Assembly: GCA_025677825.1 (NCBI GenBank)
Contig: JAIXMO010000001.1
Location: forward strand, 1-64,000
DNA length: 64,000 nucleotides
Origin: Helicostylum pulchrum
Taxonomy: Eukaryota > Mucoromycota > Mucoromycetes > Mucorales > Mucoraceae
Reading direction: 5' to 3'
Below the pieces are notes generated by a model. The model saw only the letters and a program-made list of their open reading frames with translations, did no database searches and was not told where the DNA came from. Position numbers and translations under genes: made by a program. Positions within the stretch are counted from its first letter, which is position 1; each line of letters starts with the position of its first letter. Shown in pieces: positions 10,016 to 20,015 of the stretch.

Positions 10016-11062
10016 ATGTTTGACTTTAGTAATAATTCACACCGCCGTTATAACCCACTTACAAAATCATGGGTACTTTGTTCACCTCACCGTACACAAA
10101 GACCTTGGCAAGGCCAGCAAGAAGGAGCGGATATGGAGCAACGACCCGAGTATGACCCCAAGTGCTACCTTTGCCCTGGTAACCATCGTGCCAACGGAGA
10201 AGACAACCCTAAGTACGAGTCTACTTTCCGGTTCCCTAATGATTTTGCCGCTGTCAAGGCGGACCAGCCTGAACTTGAAGCCAACGACGACGATTTGATC
10301 AAGGTAGAAGGTGTGCGTGGTGAATGTCATGTCATTTGTTTCTCTCCTCGTCATGACTTGACATTGGCTGAAATGCCCGTACAAGATATCAAAAAGGTAG
10401 TGCAAATCTGGACCTCCAGCTACTTGGAAATGAAGAAGAAGGACTATGTCAACCACGTTCAAATCTTTGAGAATAAGGGCGCTGCCATGGGTTGCTCTAA
10501 CCCTCATCCTCACGGTCAAATGTGGTGCACTGAAAGCGTGCCTGAGGAGCCCGGTAAGGAATTGTCGGCTATGCAAGAGTATAAGGAGAAGCATGACGGT
10601 AAATGTATGTTGTGTGACTATGCGCAAAGAGAGCTAAATGATCCTGAGCGTAAGCGTACTGTGTTTGAAAACGACAGCTTCTTGGTAGTGGTGCCGTTTT
10701 GGGCTGTGTGGCCGTTTGAAGTGATGGTGTTACCCAAGCAGCATATTGGCAGCTTACCAGAGATGAACGATAAACAACAAACGGATCTTGCAGACGCTAT
10801 TCGTCGTATTACATGTAGGTACGATAATTTGTTCCAGACCAGTTTCCCGTACTCGATGGGAATCCATCAGAAGCCCTTGAACGATGAAACGGATACAGCA
10901 CATCTTCATCTCCATTATTATCCTCCTCTTTTAAGAAGTGCGACTGTGCGCAAGTTCCTGGTGGGTTTTGAAATGTTGGGTGAGCCTCAGCGTGATTTGA
11001 CACCGGAGCAAGCTGCCACTCGTCTTCGTGAACTTTCTGAAGTTCATTACAAGCAGCAATAA
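10016..11062 (+). CDS. GAL7: galactose-1-phosphate uridylyltransferase
   Basis: An intronless frame of 348 aa, the normal GalT length. It transfers UMP from UDP-glucose to galactose-1-phosphate in the cytosolic Leloir pathway. The active-site motif NPHPHGQMW is present with His164 and His166, matching the nucleophile position of the bacterial enzyme. The metal-binding Cys pair is C50 and C53 (KCYLCPG). The C-terminal half carries the second HIT-like motif (TAHLHLHYYPPLL). The start at 10016 was preferred over the in-frame ATG at 9941, because the extra 25 residues are a translated pyrimidine tract and the family begins near FDFSNNSHRRYNPL. Codon use is clearly more C/G-ending than in neighbouring genes, as expected for an abundant enzyme. 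No other galactose gene is adjacent. Confidence 0.97.
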   Translation: MFDFSNNSHRRYNPLTKSWVLCSPHRTQRPWQGQQEGADMEQRPEYDPKCYLCPGNHRANGEDNPKYESTFRFPNDFAAVKADQPELEANDDDLIKVEGVRGECHVICFSPRHDLTLAEMPVQDIKKVVQIWTSSYLEMKKKDYVNHVQIFENKGAAMGCSNPHPHGQMWCTESVPEEPGKELSAMQEYKEKHDGKCMLCDYAQRELNDPERKRTVFENDSFLVVVPFWAVWPFEVMVLPKQHIGSLPEMNDKQQTDLADAIRRITCRYDNLFQTSFPYSMGIHQKPLNDETDTAHLHLHYYPPLLRSATVRKFLVGFEMLGEPQRDLTPEQAATRLRELSEVHYKQQ

Positions 11063-11261
11063 TTTTCTGGTCTTTTTTTGTACATATTATAATAAAAAAA
11101 CATATTTAAAAAAAATCCCTTTTTTTTAAAAAGTAACAAACAAGTATTTTTTTTTTAAAAAAAAATATTTCCGTGTTCACCGTAAAATATATTCTAAGCA
11201 ATTTTTTTTTTTTTTTTACACCTCTTTCTCTCATTTCCCCCGCCACCCTAGCTAAAAAAAG

Positions 11262-12188
11262 ATGAGATACAATAACCCAAATTCCACTCGAAATAGTATG
11301 GACTTAATTGAAGGCACAACACAGCACTACCCTCAAGGCCTAAAAAAACCAGACACAGACGCCCACATCCAACGACAACGCTGGGACGCATTCTTCGAGC
11401 CTCAGTACTCTTTTGGCGCATTTATCCACGGACTAAACCAAGAAGAAGAAGAAGAGTACCAAAAGCAGCAGCAGCAGCACCAACGCAAGATCGACCGCTT
11501 AATTGACGACGGTAACTATCATATCGAAAGCAGTATAAAGTCGCCCAAGTACGAGCGCCAGAGCTGTGATTTCAACAGCACCAATACCGAGACATCGACA
11601 GCCGCCATGACACCTACGCTCCCCAACCTGATGGAGTCTGATAAAGCGTGGGGTCCTAAAGACGAAAAGACCCTGATTGACCGGTTAGAGCTGTTGAAAA
11701 AGATGAGAGCACAACCTATCTCGAACACAAGCACAAACGACACGGACCAAGAGCAAGATGAGGCGAGTCATGCCGCGCGTTGGAAACGACATATTTCAGA
11801 AAAGGCAAAGCAGTTGTGTAAAGAAGCAAAAGATCAAGACGATTCAAGTTCAGTTGGGTCGCCAGATCCAGATGAAAAACAAGCAGATGAAGAACAAGGC
11901 GGTGGCGGCGGTACTGTTAAAAAATACGGATGCCGTAGGTCTTTTCTTTGCTTTGTGTTTGGGTTCTTGTTCCCACCTGCTTGGTTGTTTGGAGCGTTTT
12001 ATTTCTCGGGCTATGCAAATCAACAGAGTTCGGCTAGTAGGAGAATTGATCGCGTGTGGAGAAAACGGTCGCGCATTGCGTTTGGGATATTCACCATTTC
12101 GCTCTTGATTGTTTTGGTGGTTATCTTTGTCTTGAATCCGCAGTCTGTAGGGTGGAGACAAAGTAAACAAATTGGCATATATAATTAA
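11262..12188 (+). CDS. hypothetical protein with two C-terminal membrane helices
   Basis: A single-exon frame of 308 aa. Residues 1-220 are hydrophilic and low in order, with E/Q runs near 65-75, acidic segments and a GGGGG run. A basic motif KKYGCRRS leads into helix 1 (FLCFVFGFLFPPAWLFGAFYF, about 227-247). A basic loop (RRIDRVWRKRSR) leads to helix 2 (IAFGIFTISLLIVLVVIFVL). The FPPAWLFGAFYFSGY pattern followed by a basic loop looks conserved, as in uncharacterised fungal tail-region membrane proteins, but I cannot name a family. The soluble part is probably cytosolic. The intergenic DNA before it (11063-11261) holds two T-A palindromes. Confidence 0.75.
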   Translation: MRYNNPNSTRNSMDLIEGTTQHYPQGLKKPDTDAHIQRQRWDAFFEPQYSFGAFIHGLNQEEEEEYQKQQQQHQRKIDRLIDDGNYHIESSIKSPKYERQSCDFNSTNTETSTAAMTPTLPNLMESDKAWGPKDEKTLIDRLELLKKMRAQPISNTSTNDTDQEQDEASHAARWKRHISEKAKQLCKEAKDQDDSSSVGSPDPDEKQADEEQGGGGGTVKKYGCRRSFLCFVFGFLFPPAWLFGAFYFSGYANQQSSASRRIDRVWRKRSRIAFGIFTISLLIVLVVIFVLNPQSVGWRQSKQIGIYN

Positions 12189-12346
12189 AATTTCATGCAA
12201 AAATATATTTTTAAAAAATAAGTTTATTATTATTATTTTTTTGTGCTTTCTTTTTTTTTCTTGATATACATATGTGTTTGTGTGGGGGTTGGGGATGAAA
12301 GGGGTAAGAATAACTATGTAACATGATATATGAGTAGAGAGGAAAT

Positions 12347-14998
12347 TTAATGCAAGTAATGAGTAGGACTTGGACTGATACTCATAGCCATCATGCCCGA
12401 AGACACATCTTCATCTTCAGTTTCCTCTTCATCTTCCTCATCACTATCCTCATCATCTTCATCATCCTCTGCAATCCACTCGAAATAAATACTATCAACA
12501 AACACACGACTTCCTTCCAACTTGTAAGGATCGAATGGGAAGAAAGTTTGTACGGTCTGTAATAAATTGGATCCGCCTAGTCCGGGTACAAATATTTCAC
12601 GGTTCTTTTCTAACACGGGGTATACGTACATAAAATGTGTATTGCGAGCGAGCTTGGCAAATTGACGCACCACAGCGGGCGCACATAGTTTGAGCGGGTT
12701 GAATTTACTCATCACTAAACGAGGCAAGTTACGTAACCCCACACACCATGTACGTGTAGCCCCGTTTCCAAAGCCTGATTCAGGTTGCGTTAAGTGACGG
12801 TGCTCTTCAGCAAACATGTCTTCTTCCATATCATCGTCCATTTCTAACTCATTGTCGATCACAAGGTCTCTCCAGCGGAAACAAAAGATATACATGGTCG
12901 CTTGAATCACAGCGTAAAACACATCGTGTTTTGTACAGTCTAAACTCTTTAGACTAGATTCGTATTGTTCCAAGTAGGAATCACACCAGACCGATAATGT
13001 CAAGATGACGCGTTGGATCGTGCTTGGTTCCAAGAATTTAGCTCTGGCAACGTAAGAAGAGATATAGGCAGCAGCGGCAACACGAGTGACGTTGGGTTTC
13101 ATGGGATCGGTAATATGTTGGATCAGGTGCTCTAAAAAGTGCTCACTGTAGACATTGACATTTAAGGAGCAAAAATAGAATAAAAGAAATTGTGTGTAAC
13201 GAGATTTTAAGGTTTTGAGTACAGCACGGTCAAAGATATCCACCAAAGCATAAAAAATTTCGTTTTGAACGTCGACAGTAGCGCTTTGAGCACATTTAGC
13301 AAAATACTGGAACGATAAATGCATCATGGCGTCTAGTTTGCGTACCATATACTTGATTTGATTAATTGAGTCCTTACGATCTGCGTCAACATGAGAGACT
13401 TGTGAATCGATACTAGCGTCATCTGAAATCTCGGCTTCTTCGTCTTCTTCTTCGTCTTCTTCGTCATCACTGTTTTCTGAATCATAATCCTTATCGAAAT
13501 TCATGTCGTATACATCGAATTCAATATCTTCGTCCATTTCATCCAATTCGATTTGAATTTGCGCGTCAATTTGGACCATTTGGTCAATAACAATACCCAA
13601 GATTTGTTTGCGTAAAACAGGAACGTATTCGGATACGTAAAGAATGTTTTTAATGTACGCTGCTTGTTCGGCTGTGTTGAATCGTTTATGGGGCATAAAT
13701 CGAACGAGACTGACAAATAGTGAGTTGGCACCGGTTGGGATTAATTGAAGAATGCACTGGAGTAATTCGTGACACCGTTCATAAGATATAGTACGTGTAA
13801 TTATAGTACCTTCGGGAACATGGAGGCCTTTTTTTTTTTGGCGTTAGTAACAGAATAAAGTAATTTTTTTTTAAGAAAAAATACTTACGATATCTGAACC
13901 CTTGCACGATGGAATTGAGAATAGGTACAACGTAAAATGCATGAGCAGAAACAAGGTTTTCCAAGAAATCGATATATGAATTGACAAATGATCTGTTACG
14001 GAAACTCCAGTCGATTTGTAAAGCAGCTTCAACGAGGGTTGCGCATGATTTATCCAAAAGAGAAACACATTGAGATAAAACTACAATCCATGTATATAAT
14101 TTTAATGTGGAGGGTGCGTCAGGGCTAGCTGGATCCTTGGATAAAATCTCTACTAATTCGTTATAACGTGTGTTGTTACCCTATTGTAAAAGAAAGGAAA
14201 GTTGGTTAGAAACAATCATCTTTTTGGTATGAGAGAGGGTAAAAAAGGATTTTTTTTTTAAAAAAAAAAGAAAGAAACAAAAAGTCATAGTTTTTTCTGG
14301 GAAACTGTTAGAAGCCATTGACTATCTTTCATTGATAATAACAACAACAAAAAGAGAGGCCATTTTTTTAGTTAACTTTTAATAAAAAAGAAATTCCAAC
14401 TACTAATAATGTAAACATATTTTTCCTTCTTCCCAAATATAAAAACGATTCTTATCATCTTTTTTTTTTTTCTCTTTTTCATAACTTGAATAAAGAAAAA
14501 AAATCCTTTTTTTCGCCCTTCTTTTTTTTTTCAGCAAAAAGGAAAAAAAAACCACAAAATATGGAAACAATATACTTTTTGGACCCGTTAAAAGCTAAAT
14601 AAGCAATTACCCGAACGTATTCTTTTACAAGAAATACGGGGACATGCCGCAGTAGTTGGTTTTTTTTTTCTTTTTATAAAAGAAAAAAAAATTGCCATAA
14701 AAAAAAAAAAGAGAGCCAAAAACAGTTGAACCACAGTAAAACTAGCAAAACAAAAAAAAGAAAAGTCTTCTTCTTTTTTTCTTTAGCAAGAAATAAAATA
14801 GTTTACCTGTTCTTTTTCTCGAAGAGCTCCTAAAACAAAGGTCTTCATCATAAGCTTCATATTTGTCAACTTTTCTTTACTGACGTTTTCGTTGGTCTCC
14901 TCTGCTTCCGCCAACACCGCGTTGGCTTTTAACGTAGGTGAGTCTTGTATCATCGTTTGATCAACAGTTGCATTCATGGTAGGGGAGCGGACAGGCAT
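12347..14998 (-). CDS. RRN3: RNA polymerase I transcription initiation factor Rrn3/TIF-IA
   Basis: Three exons (14998-14807, 14180-13889, 13827-12347) give exactly 655 codons, 654 aa, close to the human protein. Rrn3 bridges RNA polymerase I and the core factor at rDNA promoters. Recognisable blocks include LSQCVSLLDKSCATLVEAAL, the HEAT-like QCILQLIPTGANSLFVSL, an acidic linker (about residues 255-285) typical of the family, then MVRKLDAMMHLSFQYF, VTRVAAAAYISSYVARAKFL and NPLKLCAPAVVRQFAKLARN. The C-terminus is very acidic (EDDEDDEDSDEEDEEE). Intron 1 is 626 nt, far longer than others here, and is filled with T/A tracts including a palindrome near 14250. Confidence 0.95.
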
Positions 14999-16714
14999 CT
15001 TTTTTTATATGTGTATAAAAGAAAGTAAGAACCAAAGAGAATATTCAAGAATTTTTTTTTTTTTTTTTTTTGATAAAGCAAAAAAAGAAACAGTCCTAAT
15101 TTTAAAACAAAAAAGGCGGTGTTTTGATAGATAGAGCAAAAGTAAAACGTAACCAAGCCACTTTCTTTTTTTTTTGAAGGGGGATCAGCATTGATTGCTT
15201 ACTACGGGCTACTGGTTTTTTTTAAAAGAGTAGCAATAACAGGAAAGTTTGGCAGTAATAGGTGTAATGATATTAATTAGTGCAGTTAAAAAAGACGGTG
15301 CTCAGAAAAAGCTTTTTGAATTGAATGGAGGAATTCAATTTCACAAAACCACCAAATAGAGCCTTTTTTTTTGGAAGTAGCTATGTTCTGTGATGAGATG
15401 ATTATCCCGTAATAAAAATGATGTAAAAGGGGGGGGGGGTTGGTGCTTATTCCAATTATCAATGCGATAAATGCGTCTGTTTGAATCAAGACCCTATAAT
15501 TAAACAACGGCGGTATTACTATGGAGTGCGAGGTTCTCCTTTTTTATATCGCATTATACGTCTTATTCCGCTAATTCTTACACCTCTCTTATATTAATGT
15601 AACACAAGTGGCGCCGGTTCCTATTTATTTGCATAAAAAAAAGCTTCTTTCTCAACTTTTCACTTTTCTTTTCAGTTCAAACGTTATATAAATATGGAGA
15701 AGGTGATGACCTTCACCAACACATACATTATGTGGCTATGCGTAAACATCTTTATTATAATTAGCTATATATTTATTAAGTTTTCCACTATTATTATTAT
15801 TGCTCAGATATTGGAAAAGCCCTTGTTACAATAAATATTTCTTCTACTTCAAACAGAAATTTTTACTCTAATTTCTTGGAAGTACAGTAAGTGAATAGTA
15901 AACTAAAACCAGTATAGCGGTACATATCGTATATGTATTCATCAATCTATAGAATTGGCTCTTCTGTCTCCTACAATAGGGATAGAAAATATGTCAAAGC
16001 TTTGGGTAAGGACTGTGAAGAAGAAGCCGAAGATAACATAGTAATCGATCATTTTCGCTATAAGTTGTACGGCTTGTTTAAAAAGGACAAGGAATTTTGG
16101 AACGAAGAGGATAAATTTTTGGTGAAGGCGGTTTCTGACTATCTACTACTTGCAATAAAAACTACCATGGAAAAAACGGATTAGAAATAGAAAGCTTTGA
16201 TTTATTTCACTACGCGTTTATTGTTCCTTCTGAGTGGGAAGAGGAAATCAGAGATGACATTATTCGACCAATTTTTGTTCAATTATTGCGTATCGACCAT
16301 TATGCCATAGAGATTTCAAAATTGGTGCTTTAAAACAAGTGTGTAGTGAAAATTATGCTTTTAATATAAGTCGAAATGAATCTGAGGAAAAATCCCCTCT
16401 ATATAAAACCATTTTATAGTTTTTTTTAGTCACCCTTATAATCTAATTGTTTTTGATACACGGTCTATTTACACGGTCTAACAGAAAAAGTGTGGTATTT
16501 TGCTTTCGAATGCACTTGCAAAAACACTCAATTGAGAAAATATGTTTTAAACACTTTGCCTGCACAACACTACATCAAGTTATTTTTGGTAATAAACAAG
16601 CCAAGATAAATCATTGCATATATTTATTTGAAACCCCTAATCCCTGCGAACCAAAATAAAAAATAAATAATTCAGCTCTTTTTTCCTCTTTTTTTTGAAT
16701 CATTTTTAAACAAA
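14999..16714. other. intergenic region containing a decayed gene copy
   Basis: 14999-15496 holds T/A tracts and no gene. 15497-16340 is the degenerate element described separately. 16341-16714 has no supported gene. It should contain the promoter of the gene at 16715, whose start is preceded by a pyrimidine run. Confidence 0.45.
15497..16340 (+). pseudogene. decayed copy of a dispersed gene (possible Hsp70/actin-like ATPase family)
   Basis: The whole block is a diverged duplicate of 46597-47450, same orientation. It begins at AATTAAACAACGG, includes a shared promoter-like part (AGTTCAAA..., TATAAATATGGA) and a coding part. The longest frame is 15933-16184 (KDCEEEAEDNIVIDHF...). A one-base shift in an A tract then leads into LFHYAFIVPSEWEEEIRDD. 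The VPSEWEEEIR-type motif resembles expanded Hsp70-like ATPase proteins of Mucorales as I remember them. Stops and frame changes make it a pseudogene. Confidence 0.5.
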
Positions 16715-17479
16715 ATGTTGACAACACTAAAACAAGCAACACGATTTCGACGACCTGCTACGTATTTACTCAGTAGAGGTCTAGTTACGCAGCGAGTGCT
16801 TATTCGACCTACACAACGCGTTTCGATAGCAATGTTTTTACCGCAACAACAACAACAACGTAACATGTCGTTTCGTCGGCAACTTTTACAGTCACCTATT
16901 GGACGCGGTTTAGCTATAGCAACTGTAGGAGGTACGAGTATCCTTGGGCTTATGGTCCTGGGACCGTTTCTACTGGTAGGTATTGGTGGTCTGACAGCTA
17001 TTGTTGCGTTTCGAGCTTGGCGGTTTAAAAAGCAATTAGAACGTACTACTGGTACCGACTGGCCCGAGTTTATCACTAATTTTATGCAGCAACAACAAGT
17101 ATTTGGAAAAGAAAAACAAATGGTTGAAACGGAAGCGATAAGAAGATTAGAGACATGGGCACAAACTGAGCAAGGCCGAGGTATACTGATTGAACACGAC
17201 ATACATCCAGAACAAGTGGTGGAAAGAGTATTGATGAGAGCTTCTTTTGTGAAGACTTCAAGTAGTAGAAATAATAATGAAATCAAGGTTGAGTTGGATT
17301 TAGTGAATTCACCTAATTCGGTGTTGGTTGCAACGGCTAATGTGGATGTGGAAGGTAATATAAGTTTGACAGATATTAAGTTGGTGACATTTGCGGGCCA
17401 AGTATTACAAGTTCCTTTACAGCAAAACGGAGGAAGAGGTGGTAGAGTGATAGAAGGTGAATTCCAAGATGTACAATAA
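16715..17479 (+). CDS. probable mitochondrial membrane protein of unknown function
   Basis: A single-exon frame of 254 aa. The first 50 residues are rich in R, T, S and Q with almost no acids (MLTTLKQATRFRRPATYLLS), a classic mitochondrial presequence. A hydrophobic segment follows at about 69-106 (GLAIATVGGTSILGLMVLGPFLLVG...), long enough for one or two helices. The C-terminal 140 residues are soluble: a helical region (KEKQMVETEAIRRLETWAQ) then a beta-rich end (VELDLVNSPNSVLVATANVDV). A polar QQQQQ run lies near 45. No family is recognised. Inner mitochondrial membrane location is an inference from the presequence and helices. Confidence 0.65.
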   Translation: MLTTLKQATRFRRPATYLLSRGLVTQRVLIRPTQRVSIAMFLPQQQQQRNMSFRRQLLQSPIGRGLAIATVGGTSILGLMVLGPFLLVGIGGLTAIVAFRAWRFKKQLERTTGTDWPEFITNFMQQQQVFGKEKQMVETEAIRRLETWAQTEQGRGILIEHDIHPEQVVERVLMRASFVKTSSSRNNNEIKVELDLVNSPNSVLVATANVDVEGNISLTDIKLVTFAGQVLQVPLQQNGGRGGRVIEGEFQDVQ

Positions 17480-17683
17480 ATAAATAATAATAAAAAAGGA
17501 TTCTATTTTCGGTTTGTTTGTTTTTTTCTCTTGGGGTTTAATAACTGTATAAAATATTTGTATAAAATAAAAAAAAATAAAAAATAAAAAGGAAAAGGGA
17601 ATAAAACTAATTTACACGAGTAATGGGGTTGGTGGGTGGATGATTGACTCTTTTGTTTCGTTTTTCGTTTTTTTTTTTTTTTT

Positions 17684-18731
17684 TTAACTGAGACGAATAA
17701 CCATGATACTGAGGTTATCAGTACTGAAATTAGCGAGAGCATGATCTAATAGCTTTCGACTAGCAGCTTGAGGATCTTTGATATCTTTGATGAGGTCAAC
17801 TGCATCTTGATCTTCACATACATCCCACAACTATATATATTACATAAAATGAGTCCTTTGTTATAAAAATAAAAACAAAAAAACTTACACCATCACAGGC
17901 CAAAATTAAAAACTCGTCATTAGGACCAAGTTCTGTTTCTGTAGTAAAAGGGTTTCCAACAACAAATTCTTTCATAACACTGTCTCCTAATGATCTAGTT
18001 ACAGCCAATACTCCATTCACTCGATTGTTCATCATAAATCCTCCAAGGTCCATGATACGTTTAGCTTCTTGTGAATCAGATCCTTTATGGTCATAGGAAA
18101 GTCGAACTGCCTTATTCTGACGACTTTTTTTTTAAAAAAAATAAAAAAAAAAAGTTAGTTTTTCTTCTTCAAACTGTATGTTAATATAGTTTACCATAAA
18201 ACCGCGCGTGCATCTCCTACATTACCCGTATACAACATGCGCTATTATTATTTTTTACAAGGAAAATGAGTACAAATGTATACAAAAGAAGAAAATAGTT
18301 TTTCTCTTTTCTTACCCTTTCATCAATAACTTTAATATAAGCAACAATAGCAGTACATCCAGAAAATTTACCTTCACGTTGATTGACTTCGTTATCTACA
18401 GCCAAGAAGGCCTTGTTTAAAATTTCCGGTACAGATTCGTCTGTACTTGTTTCAATGACGTTTGCAAGTACCTAGAATAGTTTTTTTTTTAGTGGTCTCT
18501 TTTTCTTTTTTTTAAGGTAAGAATTACTTTATCAAAATTGGCACCACACCATTCAGCAGTTGCTTTACCGGCATGACCATCAAAAATAGCAAAGAAACCT
18601 TGCTTTGGAATACCCATGTAGTTAAAGATGAAGGTGTGAGCATCTTCCATTGTTCTACGGCATCGTTTATTGCGATCCTCAGAAACACCTAATTCGAAGC
18701 CAGGTGCTTTATGAGACGTTGGTTGTTCCAT
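17684..18731 (-). CDS. PP2C-type protein phosphatase, Ptc1-like
   Basis: Five exons (18731-18528, 18471-18316, 18241-18195, 18123-17889, 17830-17684) give exactly 263 codons, 262 aa, near yeast Ptc1 (281). The order of PP2C motifs is complete: [35 protein letters not shown] with the metal-binding [60 protein letters not shown], and [12 protein letters not shown]. It should dephosphorylate Ser/Thr in a Mg/Mn-dependent manner. Ptc1 proteins act on MAPK pathways, but the substrate here is inferred only from similarity. The intron ahead of exon 4 carries a T-A palindrome. The Vam7-like gene ends 124 bp upstream on the same strand, separated by a 32-base A tract. Confidence 0.92.
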
Positions 18732-18734
18732 AGT

Positions 18735-18737
<3 letters not shown>

Positions 18738-18771
<34 letters not shown>
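18738..18771. repeat. long poly-A tract between tandem genes
   Basis: About 32 consecutive A lie between the Ptc1-like start and the end of the upstream Vam7-like gene. Comparable tracts occur at about 26947-26977 (A), 55182-55215 (T) and 56911-56939 (T). They are hard to sequence exactly, so their lengths are uncertain. Confidence 0.8.
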
Positions 18772-18773
<2 letters not shown>

Positions 18774-18854
18774 AGAGAAAAGTACAAAAAAAAAAAAACT
18801 TTATTTACTTATTATTTTAAAACCCCCTCCTCCCCTTTTTTTTTTTCATTGTTC

Positions 18855-20015
18855 TCATTTTATCTTTTGAAGCTTCTTGTTAGCAAACTTCAATTTAGTT
18901 TGAGTTCTTGCTACGTCACCATCTAACTCATCAAGTAATTGATTTTGGTTTTCTAATTCATGGCCAATAGTAATACCCAACTGCTTTTGTCTTGCAAGAA
19001 TAGAACCAAATTGTTGTACTTGTTGATCTTGATCACCCATAATTTGTTGCTGATGTATCAATAAACCGTCATTATCAAGACCTCTTGTGATTTCAGTTTC
19101 TTTTGCTAATTGTTCCTTTTTTCTTTGAACAGCAGCAGCACCAAATGCTCTTCTACCGCCACCACCTCCTATTTGTTGTTCCTTCATTACGGGCGTTGGT
19201 TGATGATATTCCTGCTGCTGCTGATCTTCACCATAAAATCCTGTATTCTCTCCTAATAATGATTTTCTTACAGCATTATTGTTACTATTATTATTGTTAT
19301 TCGATGTGTTTGTTGATTTATAAAGTAAATCTTGATCTTGTCTACCAGTACTAGCTAATTTCATTAATAAATCTTTCTCGTCTTTTAAGCTGGTCAACAT
19401 GTCTTGTCTTCTTCTTAATTCACCATCAGACATACCACTGCCATTTAATCCAGCTTCTAAATTGGATATTCTAGATGATAATTTCATCAACAACTTTTTA
19501 GCTTGCACAGAACAATTGTGTGAAGCGGATATTTCGTTTCTTGCCATGTGTGTACTCTTTTTATTGATCAAGGAACGAATTTCACGTGCAGTAGCAGACA
19601 TTGTAGTGAATTCATCTAACCAACTTTCGGATGTGTAAAAACTAGCGCCATCTAAACTTCTTCCCACTGGTATACATAAGAACTCTTTCCAGACTTCAGT
19701 TAAACGCCATCTGTCATCTCTATTGCTAAGTATGCTTCTTAAATACGCTTCTAGTCCTCTTCTTCTTTCTTCAATCTTTTCTGGGTCTGAAAATGTGGAA
19801 GGGAAATAACTTTTCGGTGGTAAACGAACCGGTGTTGCTTGCTTTGGAAATATTGTTTTAAATTGCGAATCAAGTTTATAAAACTCGGAATATCTTTTCC
19901 AAACTATCCAGTTGCGAACTGCTGCATGAACTTCCACTTTATATACAACATGAGGTTTAGGTGTACTGCGCACTTCGCTTTCTCTTATAAATATAGCTTG
20001 AATTACTTCGCTCAT
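18855..20015 (-). CDS. PX-domain SNARE, Vam7-like
   Basis: An intronless frame of 386 aa. Residues 1-115 form a PX domain: VHAAVRNWIVWKRYSEFYKLDSQFK carries the RYSEF phosphoinositide-binding motif, followed by the proline loop RLPPKSYFPSTF. A helical middle (120-230) and a Q/N-rich linker (240-300) follow. The last 70 residues form a SNARE-type coiled coil (LARQKQLGITIGHELENQNQLLDELDGDVARTQ) without a membrane anchor. This PX plus Qc-SNARE layout is that of yeast Vam7, which acts with the HOPS complex in vacuole fusion. Binding to vacuolar PI3P is inferred from the PX motif. The frame ends LKFANKKLQKIK. Confidence 0.92.
   Translation of the reverse strand: MSEVIQAIFIRESEVRSTPKPHVVYKVEVHAAVRNWIVWKRYSEFYKLDSQFKTIFPKQATPVRLPPKSYFPSTFSDPEKIEERRRGLEAYLRSILSNRDDRWRLTEVWKEFLCIPVGRSLDGASFYTSESWLDEFTTMSATAREIRSLINKKSTHMARNEISASHNCSVQAKKLLMKLSSRISNLEAGLNGSGMSDGELRRRQDMLTSLKDEKDLLMKLASTGRQDQDLLYKSTNTSNNNNNSNNNAVRKSLLGENTGFYGEDQQQQEYHQPTPVMKEQQIGGGGGRRAFGAAAVQRKKEQLAKETEITRGLDNDGLLIHQQQIMGDQDQQVQQFGSILARQKQLGITIGHELENQNQLLDELDGDVARTQTKLKFANKKLQKIK

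Noticed and set aside
10082..10627. Long antisense frame inside GAL7
   Set aside because: It is a shadow of the biased codon use on the coding strand, with no start context or homology.
16672..17286. Antisense 204-aa frame over the mitochondrial protein gene
   Set aside because: It has low-complexity C/S/R composition and fully overlaps a convincing gene on the other strand.
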